From JAKVCB01 sp963578605 (GTDB lineage Bacteria > Planctomycetota > Planctomycetia > Pirellulales > Lacipirellulaceae), in contig CAUZEA010000080.1 in assembly GCA_963578605.1 (NCBI GenBank), positions 1-26,418 of the forward strand: 26,418 bases of DNA, in the 5' to 3' direction. Shown here one piece after another: positions 15,216 through 24,387 of the stretch (positions are counted from its first letter, which is position 1; every line of letters begins with the position of its first letter). Below the pieces are notes generated by a model. The model saw only the letters and a list, made by a program, of their open reading frames with translations, was not told the origin of the DNA and did no database searches. The position numbers and the translations under genes were made by a program.

Positions 15216-17395
15216 TCACTCAATCACTGCGATCTGTGCCCAATCCTTCAAGTTGATTGGCACGCGCCAGCCATCAGCCGTCTTCACGGATTCGATTTGA
15301 TGTTCAACTTGCTTGCCGTCCAGATCAAAGAGATAGATCTTGGGCGGTGCCTGGTGTTTTCAGGCATAATTTCCTGACACGCTGGTAATCGTGCGCTCTG
15401 CGCCCTCAACCCAACCTTCGTGCACGCCGATGGGAGTCAGGGGGAACATATGGTTAATCGGACCATTTTTACCGCTTCCAGGACCTTCCAGCGGAATTTG
15501 CCTGATGTGGTAGTGGTAGTAAAGCAGGCCGTGGCGCAAATAAGTGGCCACGCCTTTTATAGTTCTGCGGGCAGTGTCATTTGCGCCGCTCGCTCCCTTT
15601 GACAATCCCAATGCGATGGGACTTGCCAGGCTGCCTCTGAAAAGGTAAGGGACCAGTGGAGGTTTTTCGCCGTCAGGGGTCGCCATGGGATCAAAGGCAT
15701 TCCAGGTTTCTGAGAATCGGTAAATCGGCAGGCTCACTTCCTCTTCCGATGTTGCATAGGTATTGGCAACGACGACCTTACCCCTATCGAGAGCAACTTT
15801 GCAAAGATTGACCCTGGCGGTGATACCGGCAACGTTGGCGTCAAAATATCTTCTTTTAATCCGTCCTGTTTTTGAGTCCAGTTCAGCACTGAAACCGTCC
15901 CACTTGTCATAAGTTTTTATGGTGGAATTAACCATCGAGAACTGGTCAATATAGAAACCGTCAAAGCCTACTTCATCAAACAGGAAGTTTACCTGGTCCA
16001 TCAGGAATTCGTATTGGTAGTTGCCTACTACCGGATAGACTCCCAATGCAGATTGTGGTGTGGAATCCCCCCCATAAAGCTCAATCGTGCCATTGCCATC
16101 CTTGTTGCGTTTCATGCTGTCCCGCCAGGGTGATCCGGCTTCGACAATGCGGGTCTGCGCCGCGGTAAGGGCAAAGTTGTTCGAGGGTTCTCCCGGCTTC
16201 GCAGCTGGCAGCAGATGTCCGTTTTCCATGTTTTTCCGGTCAATCGCAACCCAGTCGCATTCTATGGCGGCGAGCACCTTGAGTTTTGGATCGGCTGCCT
16301 TCAAAGCCCGGATGGCTTTTTGCATCTTATTTTTGTATTCGTCACGAGGCCAAACGCGACCGTCAGGGCCGGGGGTGTAATCCATAAATGGAATCACCGC
16401 CACCATTGCCAGACGCATATGCTGAAGATAAGACTTGAGTTGCTTTGGTTCTTCCCAAGGCATCCAGAAGTCCTCGCCACGTGGAGCGCCCAACCTCAGA
16501 AACCGAAACGATCCTTCGACGGTGAAGTTGGATTTTAAATTTCTACGAAGCTGGTTCATAAAGGAGAAATAGTCCTCCATCGTCCCCAGCGGATGCATGC
16601 TCCAGCGGATCGTCAGGCTCTTACCGACATTAAATGCCAGATCACTGATTCGAAAGCGAGCTTGGTTGGCTGGGACTCCAAGAACCGTTTGATATCGCTG
16701 GCGAGAAACGTTGTCCTTCAGGAACACGCCCATGTTCCCCGATTTACCGCTCACGAAGAACGTCGGGTTCGCGCCCCAGCCCTTTTGCCCCGGACTGATG
16801 ATATCTTTAAAAACTTCTGGCTGAGTTAGGACGTTCCAAATTTCAACTCCGACAGGCTCATTGTCCAGATTCGTGAATTTATCTGAAAATTCGATCGTAC
16901 CGTCTTTGATTTCCAGGGTGCGACGAATCGCGTAAAACTTTCCGTGGGCTTCGATTTGCAAGGACTGCGGTGATACCTTTTTTATCTGAACGGATCAGTT
17001 GGCTTCACTGCCCTCCGGTTTTGCCGATAATGCGTTCCAACCGATCTTATGTCCCGGATAAGAAAAGGTTGATTTCACGATACAGGACTGCGGTCCGGCA
17101 GTAACCAGTAACTGACCATTCTTACTTGCCTTTACGGTGATATCGCCTTGAGTTACTGTTTCAATGGCCGGTTCCGGCTGGTAATTGGCTAACTTGTCAG
17201 GCCCCTTGGCTCCCTCGTCATAACCAGCTTTGACCTCGGCTGCAGTAAGGGCTTGGCTGTAGATTTTAACGTCGTCAATCTTGCCCGCGAAAAACGCAGT
17301 ACGCGGATGTTTGGGCCCCTGATCAGTCCTGGAATCGCCAACCATACAGCCGATGTAAAAGTTCTTGCGCACGTGATGGGAGAAGTTGGTCGTGA
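15216..17395 (-). pseudogene. LamG + TIM-barrel glycosidase-like gene, truncated with two in-frame TGA codons
   Basis: One frame runs from about 17395 to a TGA at 15216-15218, interrupted by TGA at 16995-16997 and 15360-15362. Part 1 (17372-16998) is the C-terminal end of a LamG/concanavalin-like domain (AGKIDDVKIYSQALTAAEV). Part 2 (16961-15363) has an N-terminal beta-sandwich, then a barrel with VGFDGFYIDQF and YRFSETWNAFDP, as in glycoside hydrolases of the melibiase/DUF6259 style. Part 3 (15359-15219) is a C-terminal beta domain (PPKIYLFDLDGK). Both TGAs sit between well-conserved-looking halves. The 5' half of LamG is missing where the divergent cupin gene begins, and a frame change is likely near 17390. 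It is probably a non-functional relic of a secreted polysaccharide enzyme. Confidence 0.7.
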
Positions 17396-17718
17396 AGAAC
17401 CTGTTTTCCGAAATACCTGGGGATTTGAGTGCTGAACTTTTCGAGCCGATTTTGGCGGCCGATGCGGTCCGAATCGAGCGGATTGTTTCTCTGGGCCATA
17501 CGTCAGTTGAGGAGTTCTGGTACGACCAGGACGAAAGCGAGTGAGTCGTGGTGCTTGCGGGTGCCGCCAGAGTCGTTTGCGATTCCCCGGGGGGGAAACC
17601 ACGTACCGTCTGGCTCAGCCCAGGCGATCATCTGAACATTCCGGCCCACACCCGCCATCGGGTTGCCTGGACCGACCCAGACCAAGCGACTATCTGGCTG
17701 GCCATCTTCTACAAGTAG
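17392..17718 (+). pseudogene. Cupin-domain protein with in-frame TGA at a conserved Trp position
   Basis: Starting with GTG at 17392 (a GGAGAA sequence lies upstream), the frame reads MKNLFSEIPGDL...RIERIVSLGH...FWYDQDESE, then TGA at 17542-17544, then VVVLAGAARVV...VWLSPGDHLNIPAHTRHRV...TIWLAIFYK and TAG at 17716-17718. This is a small single-domain cupin whose relatives usually have Trp after the acidic run (DE.EWV). A single TGG-to-TGA change would explain the interruption. The cupin metal-site His residues (around PAHTRHRV) are present. Intact length would be 108 residues. It is called a pseudogene, but sequence error or a strain variant is possible. Confidence 0.75.
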
Positions 17719-18066
17719 AACCCGCCTGTGCTTGTTGCGAACTACGGGACGACCAGCAGGCTTGTGCCGTCGGGTGAGGGTAAGTGCTTGAACCGGCCAA
17801 CTCAGCCAACTCGAGTGTCTGGGTACTGCTGGGAGTCTGGGTACTGCTGGGAATGGGTGTGGGCGGCACCCTTCGCTGCAGGCAGCCGGTACCCTCACGA
17901 CTTTGATTGCACGGGACAGCAATCGCGTGACTCTCTCTGGCATTGATTGTCCAGATTTCGTAGTTTTAGCCGCTTGAGCATCCTTGGTTTCCATTCGATA
18001 CCGCAGGTCGAAAGTTCTTGCTGCAGTCATGATCAGCTTCTGGCAGTAGTACCGAGAGAGAAACAG
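17719..18066. other. Intergenic region with an 18-bp tandem duplication
   Basis: No gene recognised, apart from an in-frame extension of the next gene to an ATG at 17947 that does not resemble its family. It contains an exact 18-bp duplication at 17817-17852 and a smaller CCAACTC repeat near 17798-17811. The purine-rich GAGAGAGAAACAG just before 18067 is the likely ribosome-binding region. Confidence 0.5.
17817..17852. repeat. Exact 18-bp tandem duplication
   Basis: Copy 1 is 17817-17834 and copy 2 is 17835-17852, identical at all 18 positions. Confidence 0.95.
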
Positions 18067-19053
18067 GTGTCCTATCGATACGTGATCCATGCGCGCGACG
18101 CCGGGTTCTTTGCGAATTTCAACGGCGTCATTAATCGCCTGGGCAGTACGGTTTGCCAGGACGACATCGCCGTTGTCAACTGGCAGGCCAATCAGGTTGT
18201 TCGGGACGGAACGGTAGTTGCGCAAACCCAGTTTCCCTATGGTACGCCAGCCGATGGAAACTTGTGGAACCAATTTTTCGAACCGTTACCGTTCATACCC
18301 AATCGCACGGCTAGGTACCAGACACGGGATATCTGGCAGATCGACCATTGTGGCATGTGTTTTGACACCTTTCGCGCTTGGGGCAAACGTGCCTGCCGTC
18401 TCTACACGCTCAACAACCAGCATTGGCGTCAGAAGTACCATGCAATCTACAACAGGTATGTTCGTCCGCGGGCTTATATTAAAGAGCGGGTTGACTCTTT
18501 TTGCGGTAAGTATCTGAATCAACCAGAGTGTGTCGGCGTACACATTCGTCATGCAGGGCACTCGGTCGAGCAAATTAACAAATATGTTTATGGAGTACCT
18601 CATTTTGTCGCAGCGATTCGGCAGCAGTATGGCCAACGGGTGCCCACAATTTTCCTTGCTACCGACCAGGAGGATGTCATTCAGGAAATGCGTGACGAAT
18701 TCGGTGCGGCAGTTGTTTTTCAAGAAAACGTGCAGCGGGTTGTGGGCGGCGATGCCGAGCAACTGCACTTTGATCGAAAAGGTGCGGTCGAACTGGGTGC
18801 GGATATCCTCTCCGACGCCCTTCTGTTGGCGAGTTGCAAACGGCTAATTCATGTGACCAGCAACGTGGTTTCGGCTGTGGGTTTCATCAATCCTCAAATA
18901 GAGATGCGGTACACGGGGCATTTCGAACCCGCAGCAAAATTGTTTTGGAGCCGGACCCACCAAATTTGCTTTCGGGGGAGGTCCTTGCGGCGTCTGGTTC
19001 GGTGGTCACGGGGTAGAGAGGTCGATCTGCACCTGCTACCGACGGCACCATGA
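18067..19053 (+). CDS. NodZ-like fucosyltransferase-superfamily protein
   Basis: This 328-residue protein resembles the NodZ/alpha-1,6-fucosyltransferase (GT23) superfamily, which moves fucose from GDP-fucose. The three expected regions appear in order: CVGVHIRHAGHS (residues 155-166, with the Arg161-His162 of the donor site), PTIFLATDQEDVI (193-205), and LSDALLLASCKRLIHVTSNVVSAVGF (248-273). The N-terminus MSYRYVIHARDAGFFANFNGVIN matches the Rossmann start of the family (glycine-rich, N..INRLG). GTG at 18067 with a purine-rich leader is favoured; an ATG at 17947 would add 40 unmatched residues. It stands alone with 582 bp downstream before the RND gene. Acceptor unknown; surface glycan modification is plausible. 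Confidence 0.75.
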   Translation: MSYRYVIHARDAGFFANFNGVINRLGSTVCQDDIAVVNWQANQVVRDGTVVAQTQFPYGTPADGNLWNQFFEPLPFIPNRTARYQTRDIWQIDHCGMCFDTFRAWGKRACRLYTLNNQHWRQKYHAIYNRYVRPRAYIKERVDSFCGKYLNQPECVGVHIRHAGHSVEQINKYVYGVPHFVAAIRQQYGQRVPTIFLATDQEDVIQEMRDEFGAAVVFQENVQRVVGGDAEQLHFDRKGAVELGADILSDALLLASCKRLIHVTSNVVSAVGFINPQIEMRYTGHFEPAAKLFWSRTHQICFRGRSLRRLVRWSRGREVDLHLLPTAP

Positions 19054-19634
19054 GATTACCGTACTCCGAAAAAGTCATGTTGAAGCCAGGTTGTCATCAA
19101 CCAAGGTTGTAGCGGTTGAGGTCATCTCCAACGATCTTGTCTGGCTTGTGCTCAGCAAAGTGTCGAGGGTGGATCGTGACAAGATAGTCCTGCGGTGGTG
19201 GACCACGTGAGCGGGCTCCTGAAAGGCCGCACGACCATTCCCGACGCAGGACTGGGTAGCATGGGGAGAAAATACGGGTAGCAAACCGGTTTTTTTGGGG
19301 AATTCACCCTCGCGAAGCATGGAATGTGCCTGCTGATGCGACAAGTGTTGAGCGTGGAGCAAAGTCTCCGGCAGGTAGGTGACGGTTGCCTGCGTGGACA
19401 TGTTTTGCGTGTTTTGGTACGATTATGAGCCTTACCCCACCCATTTGATTTGTAGACTCGCACCGGCGGAGCGAGTCCTCTTTGCCGTCTGTGGCATCCC
19501 CACAGGCCGAATTGATCCGAGCGATGGATTCGATTGAAGTAGAGCGGTTTTTAGAAGTAGTTCGCAATGAATTTCCTAAACATTGACCCCGGTGTAGCAA
19601 GTTCAACCTAGCGGGTTTGCTTGTTCGCTCGTTC
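19054..19634. other. Intergenic region, with a possible very small ORF
   Basis: No recognised gene in 581 bp. GACTCGC at 19454-19460 and GCGAGTC at 19470-19476 form a seven-base inverted repeat. A frame starting GTG at 19491 and ending TGA at 19584-19586 encodes 31 residues (ASPQAELIRAMDS then IEVERFLEVV) that look alpha-helical and protein-like. It has no clear ribosome-binding site and no relatives I know. The promoter of the RND transporter is probably in the right part. Confidence 0.35.
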
Positions 19635-22142
19635 ATGTTCTCGCGCCTCGCCGATACGATTGTCCAACAGCGGTGGATTGTCATCGTGTTGCTGGTGGTG
19701 TTGACGTTGCTGGGGTTAAAGCTCTCCCATAACCTGAAATTCGACTTTAAAGTCGAAGCGCTTTTCTACGGCGAGCAAGAGGAACTGGCTTTCAACAAGC
19801 AGTTCAACGACACCTTCACTCACGAAGACAATCTCGTGATGGTGGTACTCGAAGCGACGGGGGATGATGATGTTCTCTCTGCTGCCGCGATTAACTGGCA
19901 AGTGAAGTTGACCAAGCGACTCGAAAATATTCCCAACATCGAGCGGGTGGTGGGGTTGTCAACGGTTCGAGTTCCACGTGTCCGCGCCCTTGGTCGCTCC
20001 CGCGTCATGATGGTGCCGGTGGTGCGACCCGACACGGAGTTCGACAAAGAAGAACTCGACAGAATTCGGGCAAAAGTAGCAGATACGCCTTTGCTCAATG
20101 GCATGCTGATCAGCGAGGACCGCCAGTGTGCGGCGGTCGTGGCCTATTTTGCGACTGATGTGAACGAAGTGGCCGAAGTGAAGGAAGTGGTCACGGCAGT
20201 TGAAGAAGAGCTTGACAAGCTGGCACTTCCGGCAGGCTATCAACTACATGTGACCGGGCTTCCGTGGATTCGGCTTGATATTTCTGAGCGACTACAAGCT
20301 GACCAGGCGAGTATAGTACCCACCTGCGCCGGCCTGTTTTTGGTTATTCTCCTGCTGATGTATCGGCGTCCCGCCGGGTTGTTGATTCCGTGGGCAGCGA
20401 TTGGCATTGGCGTACTTTGGACTCTGGCCACGCTTGCTGTTCTTGACAAGCCGCTTAATATTGTCACTAACGTGCTGCCAGTGCTGTTGATGATTGTGGG
20501 CGTTTCAAACTGTGTCCACGTGGTCAGTTATTTCTCAGAGCAGTCCTTACTCACACCCGGCGACCGAGAGGGTATCGCGCGGCGAACGCTCAGGCACATG
20601 GGATCGGCCTGCCTGCTTACTTGCATGACCACCGCAATCGGCTTTCTCAGTCTGGTCGTGGCAGATGCCGAGGTTCTTTCGGATTTTGGCTGGCAAGCGG
20701 CGATTGGAATGGGTTTCATTTACATCGCGACAATGCTGGTCGCGGGGGCCTTGATGCCATTGCTGCGGGCACCAGATTTTGTATCCAACCGGGCACGCAA
20801 GGCGGGAGAGGATGTGACTCGTGAGAACTCTTTTCTTGCCCGAATTGCAGCCGCCATGGGTGGCTTTGCCACGCGGCGGCCTTATGTCGTGCTTGCCAGC
20901 GCAGCTTGGGTCATGGTGGGTGTTATTGCCTTGGCCCAAAACGTGGTGATTGATTCGAAGTTGATCGAGACCTACGACGAAGACAATCCCGTGGTTGAAA
21001 CGATGCACCTGGTGGAAAACAAGTTGGGCGGTTTCATGCCACTGGAACTCTCACTGACTGCCGACAGTGAAGGGAAGTTCCAAGACGCGGACACGTTCTT
21101 TCGCGTAGCCGAGGCAACGGCCTATTTGCGGTCGTTATCGGAGGTTGCTTTAGTGCGATCGTATGTTGATTTGTACCGCGAGATGGATCGCGCGTTGCCG
21201 GGCAAACCACGCTTCCACAAAAACGTACCGACAGAAGAGCCGGTCAAAGGATCGGAAACCGTTACCCGATTGCATGACGCGCATACCCGTCTGGAAAATA
21301 ACAAAAACGCCAAGGCAAATCGGTACCGCGATTACCTCGCGGAGGATGGGCTTCATTCGCGGATATCAGTACACGTTCGCGACATCGGCATTCGTCGGTC
21401 ACGCGAAGTCTACGAAGAAATCAAACATAAGCTTGCCGAAATCTTTCCCCCGGAATCTGGGATTAGGGTGAGGCTGACCGGCGATTCATACTACTCGAGC
21501 ATGGCAATGCGCGATCTGATCGGGGACTTGTTTTATTCGCTCATGGGTGCGGCTGCAGTTATTTTTGTCGTCATCGCCGTCCTTTTCCACTCCCTGAGAA
21601 TGGCGATCGCCTCGATACTTCCCAACACCACTCCTTTGATCGTCACGTTGGGTTATATGGGGCTTATGGCCGGCTTGGGCTTTAGCGGCTATACGATGAG
21701 CACTGGGAATGTCATCGTATTTGCAATCAGTCTGGGTATCGCCGTTGATGATACGATCCATTTTCTGGCGCGGTTCCGCGACGAAACCAGGGATGGAGGT
21801 TCCATCGACGAAATTGTCCGTCGTACCTGTCTTGGCACAGGACGGGCAATAATGCTGACGAGCCTCTTGATCGTGATTGGCTTGTCGGTTGTCCACCTCT
21901 CTCAATTCGTGCCGACGCGACGTTTTGCGGAGTTAACCACCGTTACCATGTGTGCTGCATTACTTGGCGATCTTTTGCTGCTGCCAGCAGGTTTGAAAAT
22001 CTGCTGGAAACCGCAAGTCAGCACCAGACTCACGCCGGCACTGCGGGTTGTTCCAGAAGGGCATACCACCGTGGCGGGAACGCATCGGGTCGGAACTCAC
22101 TCCAAAAAGATCCCGAGCGGCGAACTGTCAACGCGGCAGTGA
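19635..22142 (+). CDS. RND-superfamily transporter (MMPL/HpnN-like)
   Basis: This 835-residue inner-membrane protein has the two-fold RND layout. TM1 (about residues 15-31), periplasmic domain 1 (40-225), TM2-6 (227-378, with QASIVPTCAGLFL, LNIVTNVLPVLLMIVGVSNCVHVVSYF and MTTAIGFLSLV), TM7 (417-436), periplasmic domain 2 (440-625), then TM8-12 (630-785). The second half carries ISLGIAVDDTIHFLARFR (about 698-715), with the paired Asp of the MMPL/sterol-sensing subgroup that is thought to move protons. Such proteins export lipids, hopanoids or hydrophobic molecules. Start 19635 (MFSRLADTI) is used, not 19617, since TM1 follows at the usual distance. The gene runs convergent with mfnE, 54 bp apart. 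Confidence 0.88.
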   Translation: MFSRLADTIVQQRWIVIVLLVVLTLLGLKLSHNLKFDFKVEALFYGEQEELAFNKQFNDTFTHEDNLVMVVLEATGDDDVLSAAAINWQVKLTKRLENIPNIERVVGLSTVRVPRVRALGRSRVMMVPVVRPDTEFDKEELDRIRAKVADTPLLNGMLISEDRQCAAVVAYFATDVNEVAEVKEVVTAVEEELDKLALPAGYQLHVTGLPWIRLDISERLQADQASIVPTCAGLFLVILLLMYRRPAGLLIPWAAIGIGVLWTLATLAVLDKPLNIVTNVLPVLLMIVGVSNCVHVVSYFSEQSLLTPGDREGIARRTLRHMGSACLLTCMTTAIGFLSLVVADAEVLSDFGWQAAIGMGFIYIATMLVAGALMPLLRAPDFVSNRARKAGEDVTRENSFLARIAAAMGGFATRRPYVVLASAAWVMVGVIALAQNVVIDSKLIETYDEDNPVVETMHLVENKLGGFMPLELSLTADSEGKFQDADTFFRVAEATAYLRSLSEVALVRSYVDLYREMDRALPGKPRFHKNVPTEEPVKGSETVTRLHDAHTRLENNKNAKANRYRDYLAEDGLHSRISVHVRDIGIRRSREVYEEIKHKLAEIFPPESGIRVRLTGDSYYSSMAMRDLIGDLFYSLMGAAAVIFVVIAVLFHSLRMAIASILPNTTPLIVTLGYMGLMAGLGFSGYTMSTGNVIVFAISLGIAVDDTIHFLARFRDETRDGGSIDEIVRRTCLGTGRAIMLTSLLIVIGLSVVHLSQFVPTRRFAELTTVTMCAALLGDLLLLPAGLKICWKPQVSTRLTPALRVVPEGHTTVAGTHRVGTHSKKIPSGELSTRQ

Positions 22143-22196
22143 GTCTCGGTTGCGGATTGCCGAGCAAAGACTCCAGTTCGCAGGCTGGCCACCAGG

Positions 22197-22787
22197 TTAA
22201 GGGTGGCGAAAATCGAGGAATTCCAGTGGTGGAAGCTCGCTGGCCAGAAGTGGCAAGAAAGGATCGACGTAACCGGTCGCCGCATATTGCGACAATGACT
22301 GCCCAACGGCCGGTGGTGGACTGCTCGATTTGAGGAAGGTGAGTTTCTCGGCGTTGAGGCTGATGGCCAGCCGTGCCGCGACCGAATCACTGCTGACATC
22401 CCAGCTGGACACAAGTTTGCTTCCCGGTTGCAGAGGTTCAACGTGCCGTAGAAAGTGTACGACATCGACGAATGATCCACCGATGGTTGTCAAGCGATCT
22501 TCAAGGACAGGTCCGACGGCACAGACAGGGTACTCGGCAAGCTGGGAAGCAAGCAGCCTTGTGTTGATTGCCATTAAGTCCACTGCCGACCAATGAGCAA
22601 TGTCGTCGCCGATTGAGCGGTGCAGCGCCTGCTCTCGCAGCACGTCGACCAGCGGTCCGCCACCAACGACGACTACATCGTGCACTGTTTCCCGCTGGGC
22701 CCGCCATTGTCGCCAGCGGGCTGGCAAGTCGGGCAGGTTGAGCAGGCTGCCACCGATTTTTATTACGTGGATTGCAGGATAGCTCAT
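22197..22787 (-). CDS. mfnE: MfnE-like amino-acid-kinase-family enzyme (furan phosphate kinase)
   Basis: This 196-residue enzyme has an amino acid kinase fold: HVIKIGGSLL (residues 7-16) is the KxGGS nucleotide loop and VVVVGGGPLVD (38-48) the second Gly-rich loop. In archaea MfnE phosphorylates [5-(aminomethyl)furan-3-yl]methyl phosphate to the diphosphate for methanofuran, and a homologous gene occurs in bacterial H4MPT/methylofuran clusters of methylotrophs and planctomycetes. The assignment rests on the fold plus immediate translational overlap with the mfnF-like gene (ATGA at 22784-22787) and the nearby mfnD-like gene. Start 22787 is preferred over 22838 because it begins right at the conserved core. 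Generic amino acid kinase is the fallback. Confidence 0.75.
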   Translation of the reverse strand: MSYPAIHVIKIGGSLLNLPDLPARWRQWRAQRETVHDVVVVGGGPLVDVLREQALHRSIGDDIAHWSAVDLMAINTRLLASQLAEYPVCAVGPVLEDRLTTIGGSFVDVVHFLRHVEPLQPGSKLVSSWDVSSDSVAARLAISLNAEKLTFLKSSSPPPAVGQSLSQYAATGYVDPFLPLLASELPPLEFLDFRHP

Positions 22788-23797
22788 GGGCCAGTTCTTG
22801 CATGTGCCAGTACAGCCACGGCATGGGCTGCCGCGCACGTACTGGAAAGCGGGCCTACTTGTTCGGCCAGACTTACCAGACCTGGCGACATGCTTAATTC
22901 GTTCAGCGCCGCTCGGGCCAGGAATTCCCCGTTGCCACTCAGAACCACATTATGGGGAAAGTCGTCTTGACGAGAAGTCAGTTGACGAATCTTGTTGGAC
23001 AACAGCTGGACCTGTTGCTGCCGAACTGCCGTGGCCGCCTTAAGAGCATCTTCGTGCGAGAACATCGTACGGTCAGCGCAAACACAACGTGCCAGCCGGT
23101 CTCGAGCTGCGGTCAATGTCGCTGGGCGACCATCGGCTGTTTGGAAATTGTTGGAGTTCTCCGGTATGTCACCCGTCATGAGATATACATCCAGCGTGGT
23201 GGAAAATAGTTCCTGGGCGACCGGGATAGATTGTCCGCGCCAGGGAAGTTCGCGTACCACCGCACAAATCGGGCTGCGGGTAATTCCGGTGTAGATTAAC
23301 TCACCTGTGGCAAGTCGTTCCAGGTCGGTGGTCGCACGGGTGGTCGGCCCCTCCGGGTCGATCGGGATCAGGTCGGTCGTCGTGGAACCGATGTCGATCA
23401 ACAAGCCGGATGGGCCTTGCAAGAAACGACTGGCGAACATGGCCAGCGCATGCCAGTTACTCGCTGCTGCGAGCAGAGGTTCGTGGCGTGCGGTGGCCGT
23501 ATCGACCAGGTTTCCATTGCAGAGGTAGACCCGAACCTGGCGATTTTCAGCGATTGCGTCGACTGCATCGAGAATATGGCATACACCCTCTGCCTTGGAC
23601 GTAAAACAATCAGCCAGTTCGCCGGTCATCGTTACGGCAAGCCGTTCCGCTGGGGGTGCTTTGGTGATGAGTTGGTGGATGGCATCGGCCAGGTTAGCGG
23701 GATACTTCCAAAGTGCGAACGGTTCTGTGCGGGCAAAGCCGTTTCCATCGGCTACTTTTAAATTAGCGCCTCCAATATCAAGAGCGAGGAGTGTCAT
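22784..23797 (-). CDS. mfnF: MfnF-like (hydantoinase/oxoprolinase-family) methanofuran synthase
   Basis: This 337-residue protein has an ASKHA fold: LALDIGGANLK (residues 4-14) is phosphate loop 1, GLLIDIGSTTTDLIPI (131-146) phosphate loop 2, NVVLSGNGEFL the adenosine-side strand, and TGELIYTGITRSP (164-176) is the family signature. Proteins of this form are annotated as hydantoinase/oxoprolinase-family H4MPT-linked C1 transfer pathway proteins. Archaeal MfnF couples the furan diphosphate to tyramine (or tyramine-glutamate), displacing diphosphate. Start 23797 (MTLLALD) is favoured over 23815. It is first of a two-gene unit with mfnE, on the strand opposite the cupin gene, and about 600 bp from mfnD. 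Confidence 0.82.
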   Translation of the reverse strand: MTLLALDIGGANLKVADGNGFARTEPFALWKYPANLADAIHQLITKAPPAERLAVTMTGELADCFTSKAEGVCHILDAVDAIAENRQVRVYLCNGNLVDTATARHEPLLAAASNWHALAMFASRFLQGPSGLLIDIGSTTTDLIPIDPEGPTTRATTDLERLATGELIYTGITRSPICAVVRELPWRGQSIPVAQELFSTTLDVYLMTGDIPENSNNFQTADGRPATLTAARDRLARCVCADRTMFSHEDALKAATAVRQQQVQLLSNKIRQLTSRQDDFPHNVVLSGNGEFLARAALNELSMSPGLVSLAEQVGPLSSTCAAAHAVAVLAHARTGP

Positions 23798-23980
23798 CCA
23801 AATTACCCCGGCCAAGGTGGCATGCTGGTTGAAGCAGGTTTCTTGCGAATCAGTCCGGTATGCGAAACTCCCATTAGAAAACCGATCACCCTGGACTGCC
23901 AGACGATTCTGGTAGAATGTGCCCAGGCAAGGTATTGGAGGCCACGCTGCAGAACAGTCCTTTCACCCACAGGCGAGCTG

Positions 23981-24355
23981 ATGCCCTTTATTGATATTGA
24001 CGATGTCGAGCCGCTGAAGATTGTGCCAGGTTGTCGGATGCGGACCCCTTTTGGCGAAAACCTGATGTTTTCCTACCTGGAGATGGACGAAGGGGCAGAG
24101 GTTCCCCTGCACGATCATCCTCATGAGCAGGGGGGAATGTTGCTTCAAGGAAGGGTGGAATTGACGATTGGCACCGAAACCCGCGTCGTGGAACCGGGTG
24201 CAATGTTTATCGTTCCGCCACATACTCCCCATCGGGCTGTCGCGGTGGGGGGGCCCGCGGTCGTGTTGGATGTTTTCAGTCCTGTCCGCGAAGACTATGC
24301 CGAATTGTACAACAAGTATATTCCGGTTAAAGAGAAGGAGCAGGGTCGCGACTGA
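23981..24355 (+). CDS. Single-domain cupin, unknown function
   Basis: This 124-residue cupin has an HDHPHEQGG box (H44, H46, E49) and a second-motif His in PPHTPHRAV (H84), the usual 2-His/Glu/His metal set. LQGRVELTIG and EPGAMFIVPP form the conserved beta-barrel strands. Small metal-bound cupins include dioxygenases, isomerases and sugar-related enzymes, and the fold alone does not fix the activity. Start 23981 follows AGGCGAG. The gene lies on the plus strand between the divergent mfnF and the convergent mfnD, an unusual place that may link it to cofactor biosynthesis or be accidental. A shared 183-bp upstream region could hold a bidirectional promoter. Confidence 0.8.
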   Translation: MPFIDIDDVEPLKIVPGCRMRTPFGENLMFSYLEMDEGAEVPLHDHPHEQGGMLLQGRVELTIGTETRVVEPGAMFIVPPHTPHRAVAVGGPAVVLDVFSPVREDYAELYNKYIPVKEKEQGRD

Positions 24356-24387
24356 CGGATTCGCTGTCAGTGGAAATCGCGGCTTTC

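Noticed and set aside
15216..17718. Genome-wide reading of TGA as tryptophan
   Set aside because: TGA ends the importer ATPase, permease and MfnF genes at ATGA overlaps or close gene junctions, so it is a working stop codon.
17503..18273. 256-codon minus-strand frame
   Set aside because: It is antisense to the cupin and to the start of the fucosyltransferase-like gene, with no recognisable domain.
22141..22196. Bidirectional terminator between the RND gene and mfnE
   Set aside because: Only short, mutually exclusive pairings (CTCGG/CCGAG, GAGTCT/AGACTC) and no U-tract.
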